DNA from: Oxalobacteraceae bacterium
GTDB lineage: Bacteria > Pseudomonadota > Gammaproteobacteria > Burkholderiales > Burkholderiaceae_D
Direction of reading: 5' to 3'
Assembly: GCA_010024875.1 (NCBI GenBank)
Contig: RGFZ01000013.1
Location: 1-63,523 of the forward strand
Length of the DNA stretch: 63,523 nt
The position numbers were made by a program, and so were the translations under genes. Below are positions 1-9,356 of this stretch, in pieces. The notes beneath the pieces were generated by a model. It did not search any database. It was given only the letters and a program-made list of their open reading frames with translations, and was not told the origin of the DNA. The first letter of the stretch is position 1; every line of letters begins with the position of its first letter.

Positions 1-942
1 CTGCGTCTGCGGCACACGCCCGGCATTGTTGGCCAGCGCCGGATCGTTGGCCATGTCGTCACGGCCTATCGCGGTCATCAGCCGTTTGAAAATCGCATCG
101 CCATTGCCAGCAATGACAATATTCTCTCCATCGCGGGTGGTGTAGGTATTGGAGGGCACGATGCCGGGCAACGCGCCACCGGTACGCTCGCGCACGACGC
201 CGGCATGGTCGTACTCGGGTACCAGCGATTCCATCAGATTGAATACGGCTTCATAGAGTGCGACATCGACCATCTGCCCCTGCCCGGCCTGACACTCGGC
301 GCCGGTCTTGCCGTTCCACCGACCACCGGTCACGTCACGATGGCGCAAGGCCATTAATGCGCCGATCGCGCCGTGCAATGACGCGATGGAGTCACCAATG
401 GAAATACCGATACGCACCGGTGGCCGGTCTGGGTGACCAGACACATAGCGCAGCCCGCCCATGGATTCACCAATGGCCCCAAAACCCGGCGCATCGCGCA
501 TCGGTCCCGTCTGACCATAGCCAGACAAGCGCACCATGATGGTCGCGGGATTGATCGCTTTGAGCTGTTCAAAGCCGAGGTTCCATTTCTCGAGCACGCC
601 GGGGCGATAATTCTCGATAACGATATCGGCATCCAGCGCGAGCTTGCGCGCGATCTCCTGCGCGCGCGGATCTTTCATGTTGAGGGTGACGCTTTTTTTG
701 TTGCGACTCTGTACGTACCACCACAGCGAATTGCCATCCTTGAGCACGCGCCATTTGCGGATCGGGTCGCCCTCGCCCGGAGCTTCGATCTTGATGACTT
801 CGGCGCCAAATTCGGCCAGCATGCGCGAGCAGAACGGGCCGGCGATCAGTGTGCCAAGTTCGAGTACCTTGATACCGGCCAACGGGCCCTTGGGTGTGGC
901 AGGAGCGGATGCGCCTGCCTGAGAAGTTGTCGTGTTGTCCAT
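1..942 (-). CDS. CaiB/BaiF family (class III) CoA-transferase, C-terminus beyond window
   Basis: The first 314 codons of a class III CoA-transferase, which moves CoA between an acyl-CoA and a free acid. The N-terminus reads GPLAGIKVLELGTLIAGPF, then FGAEVIKIEAPGEGDPIR and SRNKKSVTLNMKD, the usual CoA-binding opening of the CaiB/BaiF fold. VIENYRPGVLEKWNLG and RLSGYGQTGP follow. The catalytic Asp expected about residue 170 falls near the segment around GISIGDSIASLHGA. The frame stays open to base 1, so roughly the last quarter of the usual 400 residues lies outside. The start is the ATG at 942; there is no in-frame alternative close by. The substrate cannot be told from this sequence. Confidence 0.9.
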   Translation of the reverse strand, partial: MDNTTTSQAGASAPATPKGPLAGIKVLELGTLIAGPFCSRMLAEFGAEVIKIEAPGEGDPIRKWRVLKDGNSLWWYVQSRNKKSVTLNMKDPRAQEIARKLALDADIVIENYRPGVLEKWNLGFEQLKAINPATIMVRLSGYGQTGPMRDAPGFGAIGESMGGLRYVSGHPDRPPVRIGISIGDSIASLHGAIGALMALRHRDVTGGRWNGKTGAECQAGQGQMVDVALYEAVFNLMESLVPEYDHAGVVRERTGGALPGIVPSNTYTTRDGENIVIAGNGDAIFKRLMTAIGRDDMANDPALANNAGRVPQTQ

Positions 943-1016
943 GTCTTGTTGTTATTGTCAGGTGAGGATAAAACAGTGCTAGTCAGCTAGTCATTCTGCC
1001 AGCAGGCATCATGCCT

Positions 1017-1613
1017 TCAGGTACTGCGCCTATCGAGCATCGCACGCGCAATGGTGCCGGCATCGACATACTCCAGCTCGCCACCAACGGGTACGCCGCG
1101 CGCTATGCGACTGACATTTAGGCCACGCGCCTTCAGGGTCTCGCTGATGTAGTGCGCGGTCGCTTCGCCTTCATTGGTAAAGTTCGTCGCCAGCACGACT
1201 TCGTGCACGATACCGTCTGTCGCGCGGGCGATCAGACGGTCGAGGTGCAGGTCTTTCGGGCCAATGCCATCCAGCGGCGAGAGTCGGCCCATTAATACGA
1301 AGTACAAACCCTTGTAGGTCAGGGTTTGCTCGATCATCAGTTGATCTGCCGGCGTCTCGACCACACACAACAACCTGGCATCACGATCTGCGTCAAGGCA
1401 GGTCTCGCAGATGTCATGCTCTGTAAAAGTATTGCATTTTGCGCAGTGATGGATGTTATCAACCGCCTGCGCCAGCGCGCGCGAAAGCTGCGCCGCACCC
1501 TCGCGATCGTGCTGCATCAGATGGTAGGCAATGCGCTGCGCAGATTTTGGCCCGACGCCGGGTAGACGGCGCAGTGACTCGCTCAAAAAATTGAGGCTGG
1601 AAGGCGTCTTCAC
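1017..1613 (-). CDS. recR: Recombination mediator protein RecR
   Basis: RecR acts with RecF and RecO to load RecA at gapped DNA. The 198-residue length is standard. A helix-hairpin-helix ([15 protein letters not shown], about 15-29) is followed by a four-cysteine zinc site at C57, C60, C69 and C72. A Toprim domain follows, with VVETPADQ and the [16 protein letters not shown] segment, and then the C-terminal [14 protein letters not shown] motif. It lies 10 bases after ybaB on the same strand, the conserved dnaX-ybaB-recR order, so the three are probably one transcript. Confidence 0.97.
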   Translation of the reverse strand: MKTPSSLNFLSESLRRLPGVGPKSAQRIAYHLMQHDREGAAQLSRALAQAVDNIHHCAKCNTFTEHDICETCLDADRDARLLCVVETPADQLMIEQTLTYKGLYFVLMGRLSPLDGIGPKDLHLDRLIARATDGIVHEVVLATNFTNEGEATAHYISETLKARGLNVSRIARGVPVGGELEYVDAGTIARAMLDRRST

Positions 1614-1623
1614 TGCGGCTTGG

Positions 1624-1950
1624 TCAGAATGGCAGCTTGAAGCCCGGCGGCAGGGGCAAGCCGGCGGTCATGCCTGACATTTTTTCGTTGGTCGTGGCCT
1701 CGGCCTTGCGCACGGCATCATTGAATGCAGCAGCAACCAGATCTTCCAGCATGTCTTTGTCGTCGCCGAGCAGCGAGGGATCGATGGTCACACGCTTCAC
1801 ATCGTTCTTGCAGGTCATCACGACTTTGACCATGCCGGCACCGGCCTGTCCTTCGACCTCAATGGTCGCGAGCTGATCCTGCATTTTTTTCATGTTGTCT
1901 TGCATGGCCTGGGCTTGTTTCATCAGACCGGCAAGTTGGCCCTTCATCAT
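1624..1950 (-). CDS. ybaB: YbaB/EbfC family nucleoid-associated protein
   Basis: A small dimeric DNA-binding protein of 108 residues that sits between dnaX and recR in most proteobacteria. The N-terminal helix ([20 protein letters not shown]) and the conserved core [20 protein letters not shown] are clear, as is the ending LPPGFKLPF. It starts with ATGATG. The second Met could serve instead. Its exact role, nucleoid organisation or fork-linked recombination, is not shown by the sequence. Confidence 0.95.
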   Translation of the reverse strand: MMKGQLAGLMKQAQAMQDNMKKMQDQLATIEVEGQAGAGMVKVVMTCKNDVKRVTIDPSLLGDDKDMLEDLVAAAFNDAVRKAEATTNEKMSGMTAGLPLPPGFKLPF

Positions 1951-1988
1951 GGTTGGCTCCTTGATTCAATCAATGTCATAGGGGGCAC

Positions 1989-3848
1989 TCAGAGCGGGCG
2001 CACTGATCCCGGCACGATGGTCGCGCCGAATTCCCGCTTGAGCGTCTGTACAAAAGGATCGTTTTCCATCGCCAGCTCGGCGGCCTGCTGTCTTGCGGCC
2101 TGCTCGGCGACGCTGGCCGCATGCGCGGTATGGTTGACTGCACCGATGCGGGTATGCAGATTGACTTTTTTACCGAGGTGCTTGCCGACGGCGGCTGCCA
2201 GCTTGTCGGCACTGCCGGCTGACAGTAAGGTCTCCACAGGTACGCGCAAGTGCAGCTGAATCACGGCATCATCTTGTTCGATCGCCAGCAGTTCGCTCTG
2301 TGTGGCGAGTTGTTGCGCGACGCCGCGCAGCTTGAGTTGTATGACCAGTTGCGGCCAGTCGATCGCAATGTCGCTCTTGACATGGTCAGCGGGCGTCTCT
2401 GCGGTCAGTGCGGGCGATTCAGTTTTTTTTTGAGCGCTGTCGGACTCGGACTCGCTCAGTGCATCAATGGCTGTTTCTGCCGTTGGGAACGGCAGAAGTA
2501 CATCCTCTTGCATGCTCGGATCGTGCGCTGCCTTCACGGGCTTGCTACCGCGCGCTGCCGCCAGTGCGGCCATGGCCGGGCTGAGTGTTTTGGATGATGA
2601 CTTTGGTGGTACCACTGCTGATGCAGGCGGCGGCACCGGAACCGAAGCCGTAGCGACCGATACGGATGCCACTGCCTTGGCCACAGGTACCGTGGCTGGC
2701 TTTGTGGCAGCAGCGTTGGCGGAGGTCGCCCTGGTGTCACCGGACGAATGCAACGGCGCAAACGACAACATGCGTAGCAGCGTCATGGTGAAACCTGCGT
2801 ACTCATCGGGTGCCAGCCCGAGTTCGTTACGACCATGCACGGCAATCTGATAGAACAGCTGTATATCTTCAGCGGCAAACCTTGACGCGAGTCGCAGCAC
2901 GTCTTCGCGCTCGGGTAAATCGTCGGGTATGGCTGCGGGTACCGATTGTGCAATCGCAATGCGATTCAGTAGCGTGCCCAGGTCTTGCAATGCAGCGCTC
3001 CATGACAGGCTGCGCGATGCCATGTCGTCTGCCACCGCAAGCAGTGCTGCGCCCTCCTGATCGGCAAGCGCATCAAGCAAGCGTACAAGAAAGCTATGGT
3101 CGAGCGCGCCCAGCATGCCCTGCACTGAATCGAGTGTGACCTTGCCAGCGGAATAAGCGATTGCCTGATCGGTCAGCGACAGCGCGTCGCGCATTGAGCC
3201 CTGCGCACCTTGTGCCAGCAGGCGCAATGCGGGCGTATCGAAGCTGATCTGCTCTTGCGACAGAATGTGTTCGAGATGCGAGACGATGTGCGCCGGCGGC
3301 ATCTGCTTCAGATTGAACTGCAGACAGCGCGAGAGCACGGTGACGGGTATCTTTTGCGGATCGGTGGTGGCAAGGATGAATTTCACATACTCGGGCGGCT
3401 CTTCCAGCGTCTTGAGCATCGCATTGAATGCGTAGCTCGTCAGCATGTGGACCTCATCGATCATGTAGACCTTGAAGCGAGCATTCGACGGCGCATAGAT
3501 CGCCTGCTCCAGCAGCTGCGTCATCTCGTCGACACTGCGATTGGATGCGGCATCCATCTCTATGTAGTCGACGAAGCGGCCGGCATCGATCGCCGTGCAG
3601 GCCTCGCAAACGCCGCAGGGGCTGGCGGTAATATCGCCCTGCCCGTCCGCGCCCTGACAGTTCAGGGATTTGGCGAGTATGCGCGACAGCGTCGTCTTGC
3701 CAACACCGCGCGTGCCCGTGAACAGATACGCATGATGCAGCCGCTTCTGCTCCAACGCATGCGTGAGCGCTCGCACGACGTGATCCTGTCCGACCAGGCT
3801 GTCGAAATTCCGGGGGCGGTACTTGCGGGCTAGAACCTGATAGGACAT
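1989..3848 (-). CDS. dnaX: DNA polymerase III subunits tau/gamma
   Basis: The clamp-loader ATPase of the replicase. I set the start at MSYQVLARKYRP (ATG at 3848), the family's normal N-terminus, rather than the upstream in-frame codon at 3878; this gives 619 residues. Seen are Walker A GTRGVGKT (45-52), the zinc ligands C64, C78, C81 and C84, Walker B ending in DEVH (131-134) and the sensor LSRC. After about residue 365 comes an Ala/Pro/Val-rich linker, then the tau-specific C-terminus. A run of nine A at plus positions 2423-2431 (residues 473-476) lies in the linker. A -1 shift there reads AAC TGA, giving a gamma-like product of about 476 residues. Confidence 0.96.
   Translation of the reverse strand: MSYQVLARKYRPRNFDSLVGQDHVVRALTHALEQKRLHHAYLFTGTRGVGKTTLSRILAKSLNCQGADGQGDITASPCGVCEACTAIDAGRFVDYIEMDAASNRSVDEMTQLLEQAIYAPSNARFKVYMIDEVHMLTSYAFNAMLKTLEEPPEYVKFILATTDPQKIPVTVLSRCLQFNLKQMPPAHIVSHLEHILSQEQISFDTPALRLLAQGAQGSMRDALSLTDQAIAYSAGKVTLDSVQGMLGALDHSFLVRLLDALADQEGAALLAVADDMASRSLSWSAALQDLGTLLNRIAIAQSVPAAIPDDLPEREDVLRLASRFAAEDIQLFYQIAVHGRNELGLAPDEYAGFTMTLLRMLSFAPLHSSGDTRATSANAAATKPATVPVAKAVASVSVATASVPVPPPASAVVPPKSSSKTLSPAMAALAAARGSKPVKAAHDPSMQEDVLLPFPTAETAIDALSESESDSAQKKTESPALTAETPADHVKSDIAIDWPQLVIQLKLRGVAQQLATQSELLAIEQDDAVIQLHLRVPVETLLSAGSADKLAAAVGKHLGKKVNLHTRIGAVNHTAHAASVAEQAARQQAAELAMENDPFVQTLKREFGATIVPGSVRPL
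2421..2435 (-). promoter_or_regulatory. Candidate programmed frameshift site in dnaX
   Basis: In the dnaX frame the codons are GCT CAA AAA AAA ACT GAA. The nine-A run contains the heptamer A AAA AAA. After a -1 slip the next codons are AAC and then TGA, so termination is immediate. This is the layout by which Escherichia coli makes gamma. Nine-A runs also support transcript slippage in Thermus dnaX. I could not see a strong downstream stem-loop or an upstream Shine-Dalgarno-like stimulator, so either mechanism is possible. Confidence 0.7.
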
Positions 3849-3956
3849 GCCGGTCGGTGAGAAGGTCAAGACGGGCATTTTACCCGACGGGCAGCATCAG
3901 ACAGACATGCGTGTCAGCGCTCGGCAAAGGGGGAGAAACATGACGAGAAAACGAGA

Positions 3957-4052
3957 GGCGAGCCTTGTCTGCGGCACTTGCGGGAAATGGCTGTGGCTGC
4001 TTCGTTCCCGACCTGACCAGGTTGACCATGCCACAATGCGCAGGGGCCCGCC
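3957..4052 (-). ncRNA. ffs: 4.5S RNA of the signal recognition particle
   Basis: The RNA partner of Ffh in co-translational membrane targeting. The diagnostic apical region is GGTCAGGTCGGGAACGAAGC followed by AGCC: a GGAA tetraloop closed by CG pairs, with the asymmetric internal loop after it. The ends pair: GGCGGGCC at 4052-4045 with GGCTCGCC at 3964-3957. Further in, CTGCG pairs with CGCAG and GGCA with TGCC. About 96 nt is a normal short bacterial size. It lies directly upstream of dnaX, a frequent place for it. The exact ends are inferred from the pairing. Confidence 0.93.
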
Positions 4053-4108
4053 GGGTGTGATTTTATCAGTAATCACCGAGGCAAAAATGCTTCGGTGATG
4101 GCATCGCT

Positions 4109-5626
4109 TCAAAAACCCAGCGCTTTCCATATCTCATCAACGCGCGCTTTCACCTCTGCATCCATGCTGATCGTGCGTCCCCACTCGCGCGATGTCTCTC
4201 CGGGCCATTTGTTGGTCGCATCGATCCCCATCTTGCTGCCCAGTCCACTGATGGGTGACGCAAAATCCAGATAATCGATCGGGGTGTTATCGACCATCGT
4301 CGTGTCGCGCACCGGATCCACTCGTGTCGTGATCGCCCAAATCACTTCCTTCCAGTCGCGAATGTTCACGTCCTCATCAACGACCACAATGAACTTGGTG
4401 TACATGAATTGGCGCAGAAAACTCCAGACACCGAACATCACGCGCTTGGCATGCCCCGGATACGCTTTTTTCAGCTGCACCACGGCCATCCGATAGCTGC
4501 AACCCTCTGGCGGCAAATAGAAATCAGTGATCTCGGAAAACTGTTTCTGCAATAGCGGGACGAAGACTTCATTCAGTGCCACGCCCAGCACGGCGGGCTC
4601 ATCCGGTGGCTTGCCCGTGTAAGTCGAGTGATAAATAGGATTGCGTCGCATCGTGATGCGATCGACCGTGAACACCGGAAACCAATCTTGCTCGTTGTAG
4701 TAACCGGTGTGGTCCCCAAACGGTCCCTCTAGCGCATGCTCGTAGCCGGTGTTCGGATAAGCCGGCGCGCCTTGGGGCACATTGGGCGCAGATTCCTCAG
4801 GATAGATGTGCCCTTCCAGCACAATCTCGGCCGAGGCCGGCACCCTGAGCTCACTGCTGATCGCCTTGACCAGCTCGGTCCGGCTGCCGCGCAGCAGTCC
4901 GGCAAATTGATATTCCGACAAGCTGTCGGGCACCGGCGTGACCGCTCCTAATATAGTGGCCGGGTCCGCGCCCAAGGCAACTGCAATCGGATAAGGCTTT
5001 CCCGGATGGGCAAGGCAATGCTCGCGAAAATCCAGCGCGCCGCCCCGGTGGGCCAACCAGCGCATGATCAGCTTGTTCGGCCCGATCACCTGCTGCCGGT
5101 AGATACCGAGGTTTTGTCGCTTCTTGTGCGGCCCTCTAGTAATGACCAGACCCCAGGTGATCAGAGGCGCGGCGTCTCCCGGCCAGCAATACTGTATGGG
5201 CAGGCGGGACAGATCCACCTCCTTGCCTTCCCAGACAATCTCCTGACAGGGCGCACTGCCGAGCTCTTTCGGCGCCATATCCCACACCGATTTGACCAGC
5301 GAGCCCAAACCCAGCACATCCTTGAAGCCTTTGGGCGGCTCCGGCTCCTTCAACATTGCCAGGAGATGACCGATGCGCCGCAGTTCGCCGACATCGCCAG
5401 CGCCCATACCCAGGGCGACCCGCTTGGGTGTACCGAACAAATTGCCAAGTACCGGCATACTGTGACCCGTCACTTGAGTAAACAGCAATGCCGGTCCGCC
5501 TGCCCTCAGGGTGCGGTCGCATAGCTCGGTCATCTCAAGATGAGGAGAAACGGGAATGGAAACTTCGGTCAACTCACCGGATTGTTTCAATTTATTAATA
5601 AAATCCCGCAAATCGGAATATTTCAT
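4109..5626 (-). CDS. ubiD: UbiD, 4-hydroxy-3-polyprenylbenzoate decarboxylase
   Basis: Prenylated-FMN decarboxylase of ubiquinone synthesis. It has 505 residues, the usual size. Hallmarks visible include [84 protein letters not shown], and the C-terminal [21 protein letters not shown] and [13 protein letters not shown]. The start ATG at 5626 gives the standard [10 protein letters not shown] opening. A UbiX flavin prenyltransferase must supply the cofactor but is not in this window. A hairpin (ATCACCGA/TCGGTGAT, 4070-4098) separates ubiD from the 4.5S RNA. Confidence 0.96.
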   Translation of the reverse strand: MKYSDLRDFINKLKQSGELTEVSIPVSPHLEMTELCDRTLRAGGPALLFTQVTGHSMPVLGNLFGTPKRVALGMGAGDVGELRRIGHLLAMLKEPEPPKGFKDVLGLGSLVKSVWDMAPKELGSAPCQEIVWEGKEVDLSRLPIQYCWPGDAAPLITWGLVITRGPHKKRQNLGIYRQQVIGPNKLIMRWLAHRGGALDFREHCLAHPGKPYPIAVALGADPATILGAVTPVPDSLSEYQFAGLLRGSRTELVKAISSELRVPASAEIVLEGHIYPEESAPNVPQGAPAYPNTGYEHALEGPFGDHTGYYNEQDWFPVFTVDRITMRRNPIYHSTYTGKPPDEPAVLGVALNEVFVPLLQKQFSEITDFYLPPEGCSYRMAVVQLKKAYPGHAKRVMFGVWSFLRQFMYTKFIVVVDEDVNIRDWKEVIWAITTRVDPVRDTTMVDNTPIDYLDFASPISGLGSKMGIDATNKWPGETSREWGRTISMDAEVKARVDEIWKALGF

Positions 5627-6181
5627 CGGTTGTTGACTTTTTTCAAAGTGAAAGATGTACAGCCAGAACCCAAGCCAACTGGCTGATTTTACAATGAATT
5701 GCTGCGTCGCAACTAAGATTTCATAACTAACGGTTATAGATTATAATTTTTCCAGTATTGACTCGATATAAACACCCCCCTACAATCCGCTCAAATTTTT
5801 TCGGGCAGCTTCCGGAGCGATCCGGACCTTTGGGGAAAGGCATGCTGGCCGGTATTCGGGGAGGGGCCCGCGAATTGTAGTAGCAAGCGATTCCGCCGCT
5901 CAGACTTTCGCCCCCGAAAAAAGATTGCTCTCGCCATCCTGTACTAGGGGGCAACAAAGCAACACCGGCATTTGTCTGGCCGAAGTTTGGCCGCAAATGA
6001 TTTTTTTGTCTCGCGGTGAATTGAAGCACGAAGCACGCTTGCAATTGGCCTCATCTCAGAGTGCCTGACAAAACATGACGGGCTACTTGCCATGCTGGCA
6101 ATGGAGACGACAGCATCGCAGGGACGACACCCGGCAGGTTTTGCCAGGCGCTTTGAGGGCCGCGATGATTCAGGAGGTAAC
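5627..6181 (+). other. Intergenic region with long leader of the transglycosylase gene
   Basis: This 555-base stretch holds no gene I can support. It contains a good sigma-70 promoter at 5758-5786 reading rightward, so the lytic transglycosylase would have a leader of nearly 390 bases. Several GC-rich segments around 5810-5930 can pair locally, but no known riboswitch consensus was recognised and no poly-T terminator is present. The left part, 5630-5750, is AT-rich and probably holds the ubiD promoter on the minus strand. Confidence 0.5.
5758..5786 (+). promoter_or_regulatory. Sigma-70 promoter upstream of the lytic transglycosylase
   Basis: TTGACT (5758-5763), a 17-base spacer, then TACAAT (5781-5786), a close match to the consensus. 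The start of transcription would be near 5793, about 390 bases before the ATG at 6182. Confidence 0.6.
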
Positions 6182-7087
6182 ATGAATAATCGACGCAAAT
6201 TGGCAGCGTTGGTCAGTGCGGAGAGCTTTTCTCAGCAACTGGGTAAATTGAGCAGCATCGGTGGCAATTTTGCGGCCACCGCCCAAAACACCTTGTCTGT
6301 TCTCGGGCTTGCCGCTATCGCGGCGCTCACCCTGATGTTTTTCAGGCCCGAACTGACCGACCACCTCAAAGTCATTTCTCCCTTCTGGGAAGAGTACAGC
6401 GACGACCGCAGCGCGCAGGAGATGGCGTTTGCGAGCATGCTGGAACTACCCGAACGGAAATCTGCCGAACCACACGGCCTAATCACCGGCGTGCCGCTGG
6501 GTAACCACATCATGGACTCCTCGCAGGTGAACACGGTGGAGCAACAGCGCGTGATGGCTTGGCTGGCCAAGCGTTATCGGATCGCGCAGACTGCCAGCAA
6601 GATGCTCGTGGAAGCTGCGTACACGGCAGGTCACGAGGTGCGGATCGATCCACTGCTCGTGCTGTCGGTGATGGCCATCGAATCGCGTTTCAATCCTTTC
6701 GCGGAAAGCGCGATGGGTGCGCAAGGGCTGATGCAAGTGATGGCCAAGGTGCATCATTCCAAGTTTGATGATTTGGGCGGCACCCGATCCGTGCTGAATC
6801 CGGTAGCTAACATTCAGGTGGGTGCGCAGATCCTGCATGATGTGATTCGCCGCAGCGGCTCCGTCGAAGCGGGTCTCAAACTCTACGTCGGTGCGGGTAA
6901 TCTGGAAACGGATGGCGGTTACGCGTCCAAAGTACTGTCCGAGTACAGCAAGCTGCAGGCAGTGGCCAGCGGCAAGCGGGTACCGACTTTCACGCCGCCG
7001 CCGCGCGTTCAGCCAGAGGAGCCGATCGAAGCCAAAATCGAAAACACGCTCCCCCCGCCACGCTCGCATGCGGAAGAGCCTGCCTGA
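6182..7087 (+). CDS. Membrane-anchored lytic transglycosylase (SLT domain)
   Basis: A peptidoglycan-cleaving enzyme of 301 residues. The start is the ATG at 6182, preceded by AGGAGG seven bases upstream; an upstream in-frame codon at 6092 lacks this. One transmembrane segment (about 38-54, LSVLGLAAIAALTLMFF) would anchor it with the catalytic part in the periplasm. The SLT domain begins about residue 150. The catalytic Glu is E167 in IESRFNPFAES, followed by GAQGLMQVM and a GAGNLETDGGY segment near the end. The tail is Pro- and Glu-rich. A terminator follows the stop. It stands alone, so its cell-wall role cannot be narrowed. Confidence 0.9.
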   Translation: MNNRRKLAALVSAESFSQQLGKLSSIGGNFAATAQNTLSVLGLAAIAALTLMFFRPELTDHLKVISPFWEEYSDDRSAQEMAFASMLELPERKSAEPHGLITGVPLGNHIMDSSQVNTVEQQRVMAWLAKRYRIAQTASKMLVEAAYTAGHEVRIDPLLVLSVMAIESRFNPFAESAMGAQGLMQVMAKVHHSKFDDLGGTRSVLNPVANIQVGAQILHDVIRRSGSVEAGLKLYVGAGNLETDGGYASKVLSEYSKLQAVASGKRVPTFTPPPRVQPEEPIEAKIENTLPPPRSHAEEPA

Positions 7088-7112
7088 CGTTGCCGTCTGC
7101 GTCACGCGAAAA

Positions 7113-7141
7113 CGGAGCTCTCAGAGGGCTCCGTTTTTTTT
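7113..7141 (+). terminator. Rho-independent terminator after the transglycosylase gene
   Basis: CGGAGC (7113-7118) pairs with GCTCCG (7128-7133) around a 9-base loop, followed by eight T (7134-7141). Confidence 0.85.
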
Positions 7142-7162
7142 GGCGCAACGAGCATTCAGTGA

Positions 7163-8341
7163 TCAGCGATCGGGCTGACGCCCTGCGAGATACTTCCCAA
7201 GCCGCTCAACGGCCTCCGCAAGATTCTCCATGGAGGTCGCATAGGACACTCGCAGGTAACGTCGCGACGCATAGTCGCCAAAATCGAGCCCGGGCACCAG
7301 CACAACCCCGGTCTGGTCGAGCAGTTCGCGCGCAAATGCATCGGTATCGTGCGTGAACGCAGTGCAATCCGCGTAAATGTAAAAAGCGCCGTCGGGAATG
7401 ACCGGAATGTCAAAGCCCAATTGCTTGAGTGCCGGCACCAGATAATCACGCCGTCGCTGGAATTCTTCCTTGCGTGATTCGAATATCGCCGTCGCCTCGG
7501 GCGTGAAGCAGGCCAGCGCCGCCTGCTGAGCGATGCTGGATGCGCAAATGAACATGTTCTGCGCAAGCTTCTCGATGGCGGGCAGCATGGTCGGCGGCAC
7601 GACCAGCCAACCCAAACGCCAGCCAGTCATGTTGAAGTACTTCGAAAAACTGTTGATGACGATGAGGTCCTCACCTAGCGCCAGCGCTGATTCCGGTGTT
7701 GCATCGTAGCTCAGCCCCTGGTAGATCTCGTCCACCAGTGTGAAGCCGCCGCGCTCGCGCGCCGCGTCCGCTATCGCGCGCAATTCGCCCGTCGGTATCG
7801 AGGTACCGGTAGGATTTGACGGCGAGGCCAGCAGCACACCAGCAGTGCGCTCTGACCAGTGCGCGCGCACCATAGCGGCGGTCAGTTGAAAGCGCTCGAG
7901 CGGACCGCAGGGAATCATCGTCGCCCTGCCCTCGAAGGCCGCGACAAAATGCCGGTTGCACGGATAGCTGGGATCAGGCATCAGCACTTCGCTGTCGCGC
8001 CCGATGAGCGCCGCGCAAGCAAGCAGCAGCGCGCCGGAGGCCCCGGCCGTGACGACGATGCGCTCGGCGGGCACATCAAGCTGGAAACGTGTTTTGTAGT
8101 GCTTGGAGATCGACTCGCGCAAGGCTGGCAAACCCGTTGCATGGGTGTAGCGCATTGCGCCATCTTGTAGCGCACGAGCCGCGGCATCCAGCACAGGTTG
8201 CGCAGTCGGGAAATCCGGCTCGCCTATGCTGAGATGAATGATCGAGCGTCCGGCCTTTTCCAGATCAGCGGCGCGCTTGATCACCTCCATCACATGGAAG
8301 GGTTCAATATCGTCGAGCCGGTGCGCGAGTGTGAATGACAT
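7163..8341 (-). CDS. Class I/II PLP-dependent aminotransferase
   Basis: A fold-type I aminotransferase of 392 residues. Seen are SIGEPDFPTAQPV, the substrate loop RYTHATGLPALRESI, SNPTG (N176), the cofactor-contacting D204 in LVDEIYQG, and the PLP lysine K234 in SFSKYFNMTGWRLGW, with the C-terminal Arg in RYLRVSYATS. Known relatives handle alanine, aspartate or aromatic amino acids; the substrate is not visible here. It lies 24 bases after nusB on the same strand and may be the last gene of the riboflavin-nusB transcript. Confidence 0.9.
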   Translation of the reverse strand: MSFTLAHRLDDIEPFHVMEVIKRAADLEKAGRSIIHLSIGEPDFPTAQPVLDAAARALQDGAMRYTHATGLPALRESISKHYKTRFQLDVPAERIVVTAGASGALLLACAALIGRDSEVLMPDPSYPCNRHFVAAFEGRATMIPCGPLERFQLTAAMVRAHWSERTAGVLLASPSNPTGTSIPTGELRAIADAARERGGFTLVDEIYQGLSYDATPESALALGEDLIVINSFSKYFNMTGWRLGWLVVPPTMLPAIEKLAQNMFICASSIAQQAALACFTPEATAIFESRKEEFQRRRDYLVPALKQLGFDIPVIPDGAFYIYADCTAFTHDTDAFARELLDQTGVVLVPGLDFGDYASRRYLRVSYATSMENLAEAVERLGKYLAGRQPDR

Positions 8342-8365
8342 GCCAACGTACCGACCGGAAGGCCG

Positions 8366-8830
8366 TTAGCGGCCCGCAGCGACCTCGGTCGCGCGCAGAC
8401 TGCCAGCAAGCTTGTCGAGTACGCCGTTCACGTATTTGTGACCGTCGATGCCGCCGAAAGATTTGGTGAGCTCAACGGCTTCGTTGATCACGACCCTGTA
8501 GGGGATCTCGATATGATTTTTCAGTTCAAACGCGCCGATCAGCAGCGCCGCATGCTCGATCGGTGATAACTGATCAATGGCGCGATCGATCAGGGGGCGG
8601 ATTTCGTCGCGCAGCTGATCCGCCTCGCGTATGGTTCCGTGCAGGATCACATCGAAATGTCCGGCATCGGCTTTGTCGAAACCATGCGCATTACGAATAT
8701 GCGCATCGATGGCACCTGCATCGTCTTGGTTGATCAACCACTGGTACAGCCCCTGCAATGCAAACTCGCGAGCGCGGTGGCGCGGCGTACGGTGCTTGTT
8801 GGGATTGGCGTGCTGCGATTTGCTGCTCAT
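8366..8830 (-). CDS. nusB: Transcription antitermination factor NusB
   Basis: NusB binds boxA with S10 (NusE) to antiterminate rRNA transcription. It has 154 residues with the typical [13 protein letters not shown] opening, the acidic middle, and the C-terminal [21 protein letters not shown] motif. The basic N-terminal extension (about 20 residues) is common in betaproteobacteria. It sits 15 bases after ribH, the usual rib-nusB arrangement. Confidence 0.96.
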   Translation of the reverse strand: MSSKSQHANPNKHRTPRHRAREFALQGLYQWLINQDDAGAIDAHIRNAHGFDKADAGHFDVILHGTIREADQLRDEIRPLIDRAIDQLSPIEHAALLIGAFELKNHIEIPYRVVINEAVELTKSFGGIDGHKYVNGVLDKLAGSLRATEVAAGR

Positions 8831-8845
8831 CGTGTCATACCTTAA

Positions 8846-9331
8846 TCAGTCTTCGTCAGCCTCATCAGTCAGCTCTTCCATCGCTGCTGCCAGATTTGCC
8901 ATCTCCACCGCGACGCGCGCCGCATCTGCGCCCTTGGCGGCCATGCGTGCTTCGGCCTGTTCATCGTTCTCAGTCGTCAGCACTGCATTAGCCACCGGAA
9001 TACCGAAATCCAGGCCAATGCGGGTGATGCCTCTGCCGGATTCGTTGGCCACCAGTTCAAAGTGATAGGTCTCGCCGCGAATGACCGCACCCAGCGCGAT
9101 CAGCGCGTCGAATTGTCCGGACTCGGCCATCTTTTGCAGGGCCAGCGGAATTTCCAGCGCGCCCGGCACGCTAACCAGAAGAATGTCTTCATCCTCGACA
9201 CCCAGATGTTTGAGTTCGGTCAGACAAGCTGAACGCAGTCCATGACAGACATCTTCATTGAAACGCGCCTGCACGATGCCGATGCGCAGGCCGCTTCCTT
9301 CGAAATCCGGTTCGTAAATTCCTACGCTCAT
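8846..9331 (-). CDS. ribH: 6,7-dimethyl-8-ribityllumazine synthase
   Basis: Condenses 5-amino-6-ribitylaminouracil with 3,4-dihydroxybutanone 4-phosphate, the penultimate riboflavin step. Motifs are [13 protein letters not shown], the [14 protein letters not shown] loop, the [20 protein letters not shown] active-site segment with its conserved His, and [13 protein letters not shown]. The 161-residue length fits the usual subunit. An acidic tail follows the core. It sits 25 bases after the ribBA stop, in one operon with ribD, ribE and ribBA. Confidence 0.97.
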   Translation of the reverse strand: MSVGIYEPDFEGSGLRIGIVQARFNEDVCHGLRSACLTELKHLGVEDEDILLVSVPGALEIPLALQKMAESGQFDALIALGAVIRGETYHFELVANESGRGITRIGLDFGIPVANAVLTTENDEQAEARMAAKGADAARVAVEMANLAAAMEELTDEADED

Positions 9332-9356
9332 AGTGCCTCCTGCTGAAATTCTTGTG

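Noticed and set aside
6479-7105. A 208-residue frame antisense to the lytic transglycosylase
   Set aside because: The forward frame has AGGAGG, a membrane helix and SLT motifs; the reverse frame has none.
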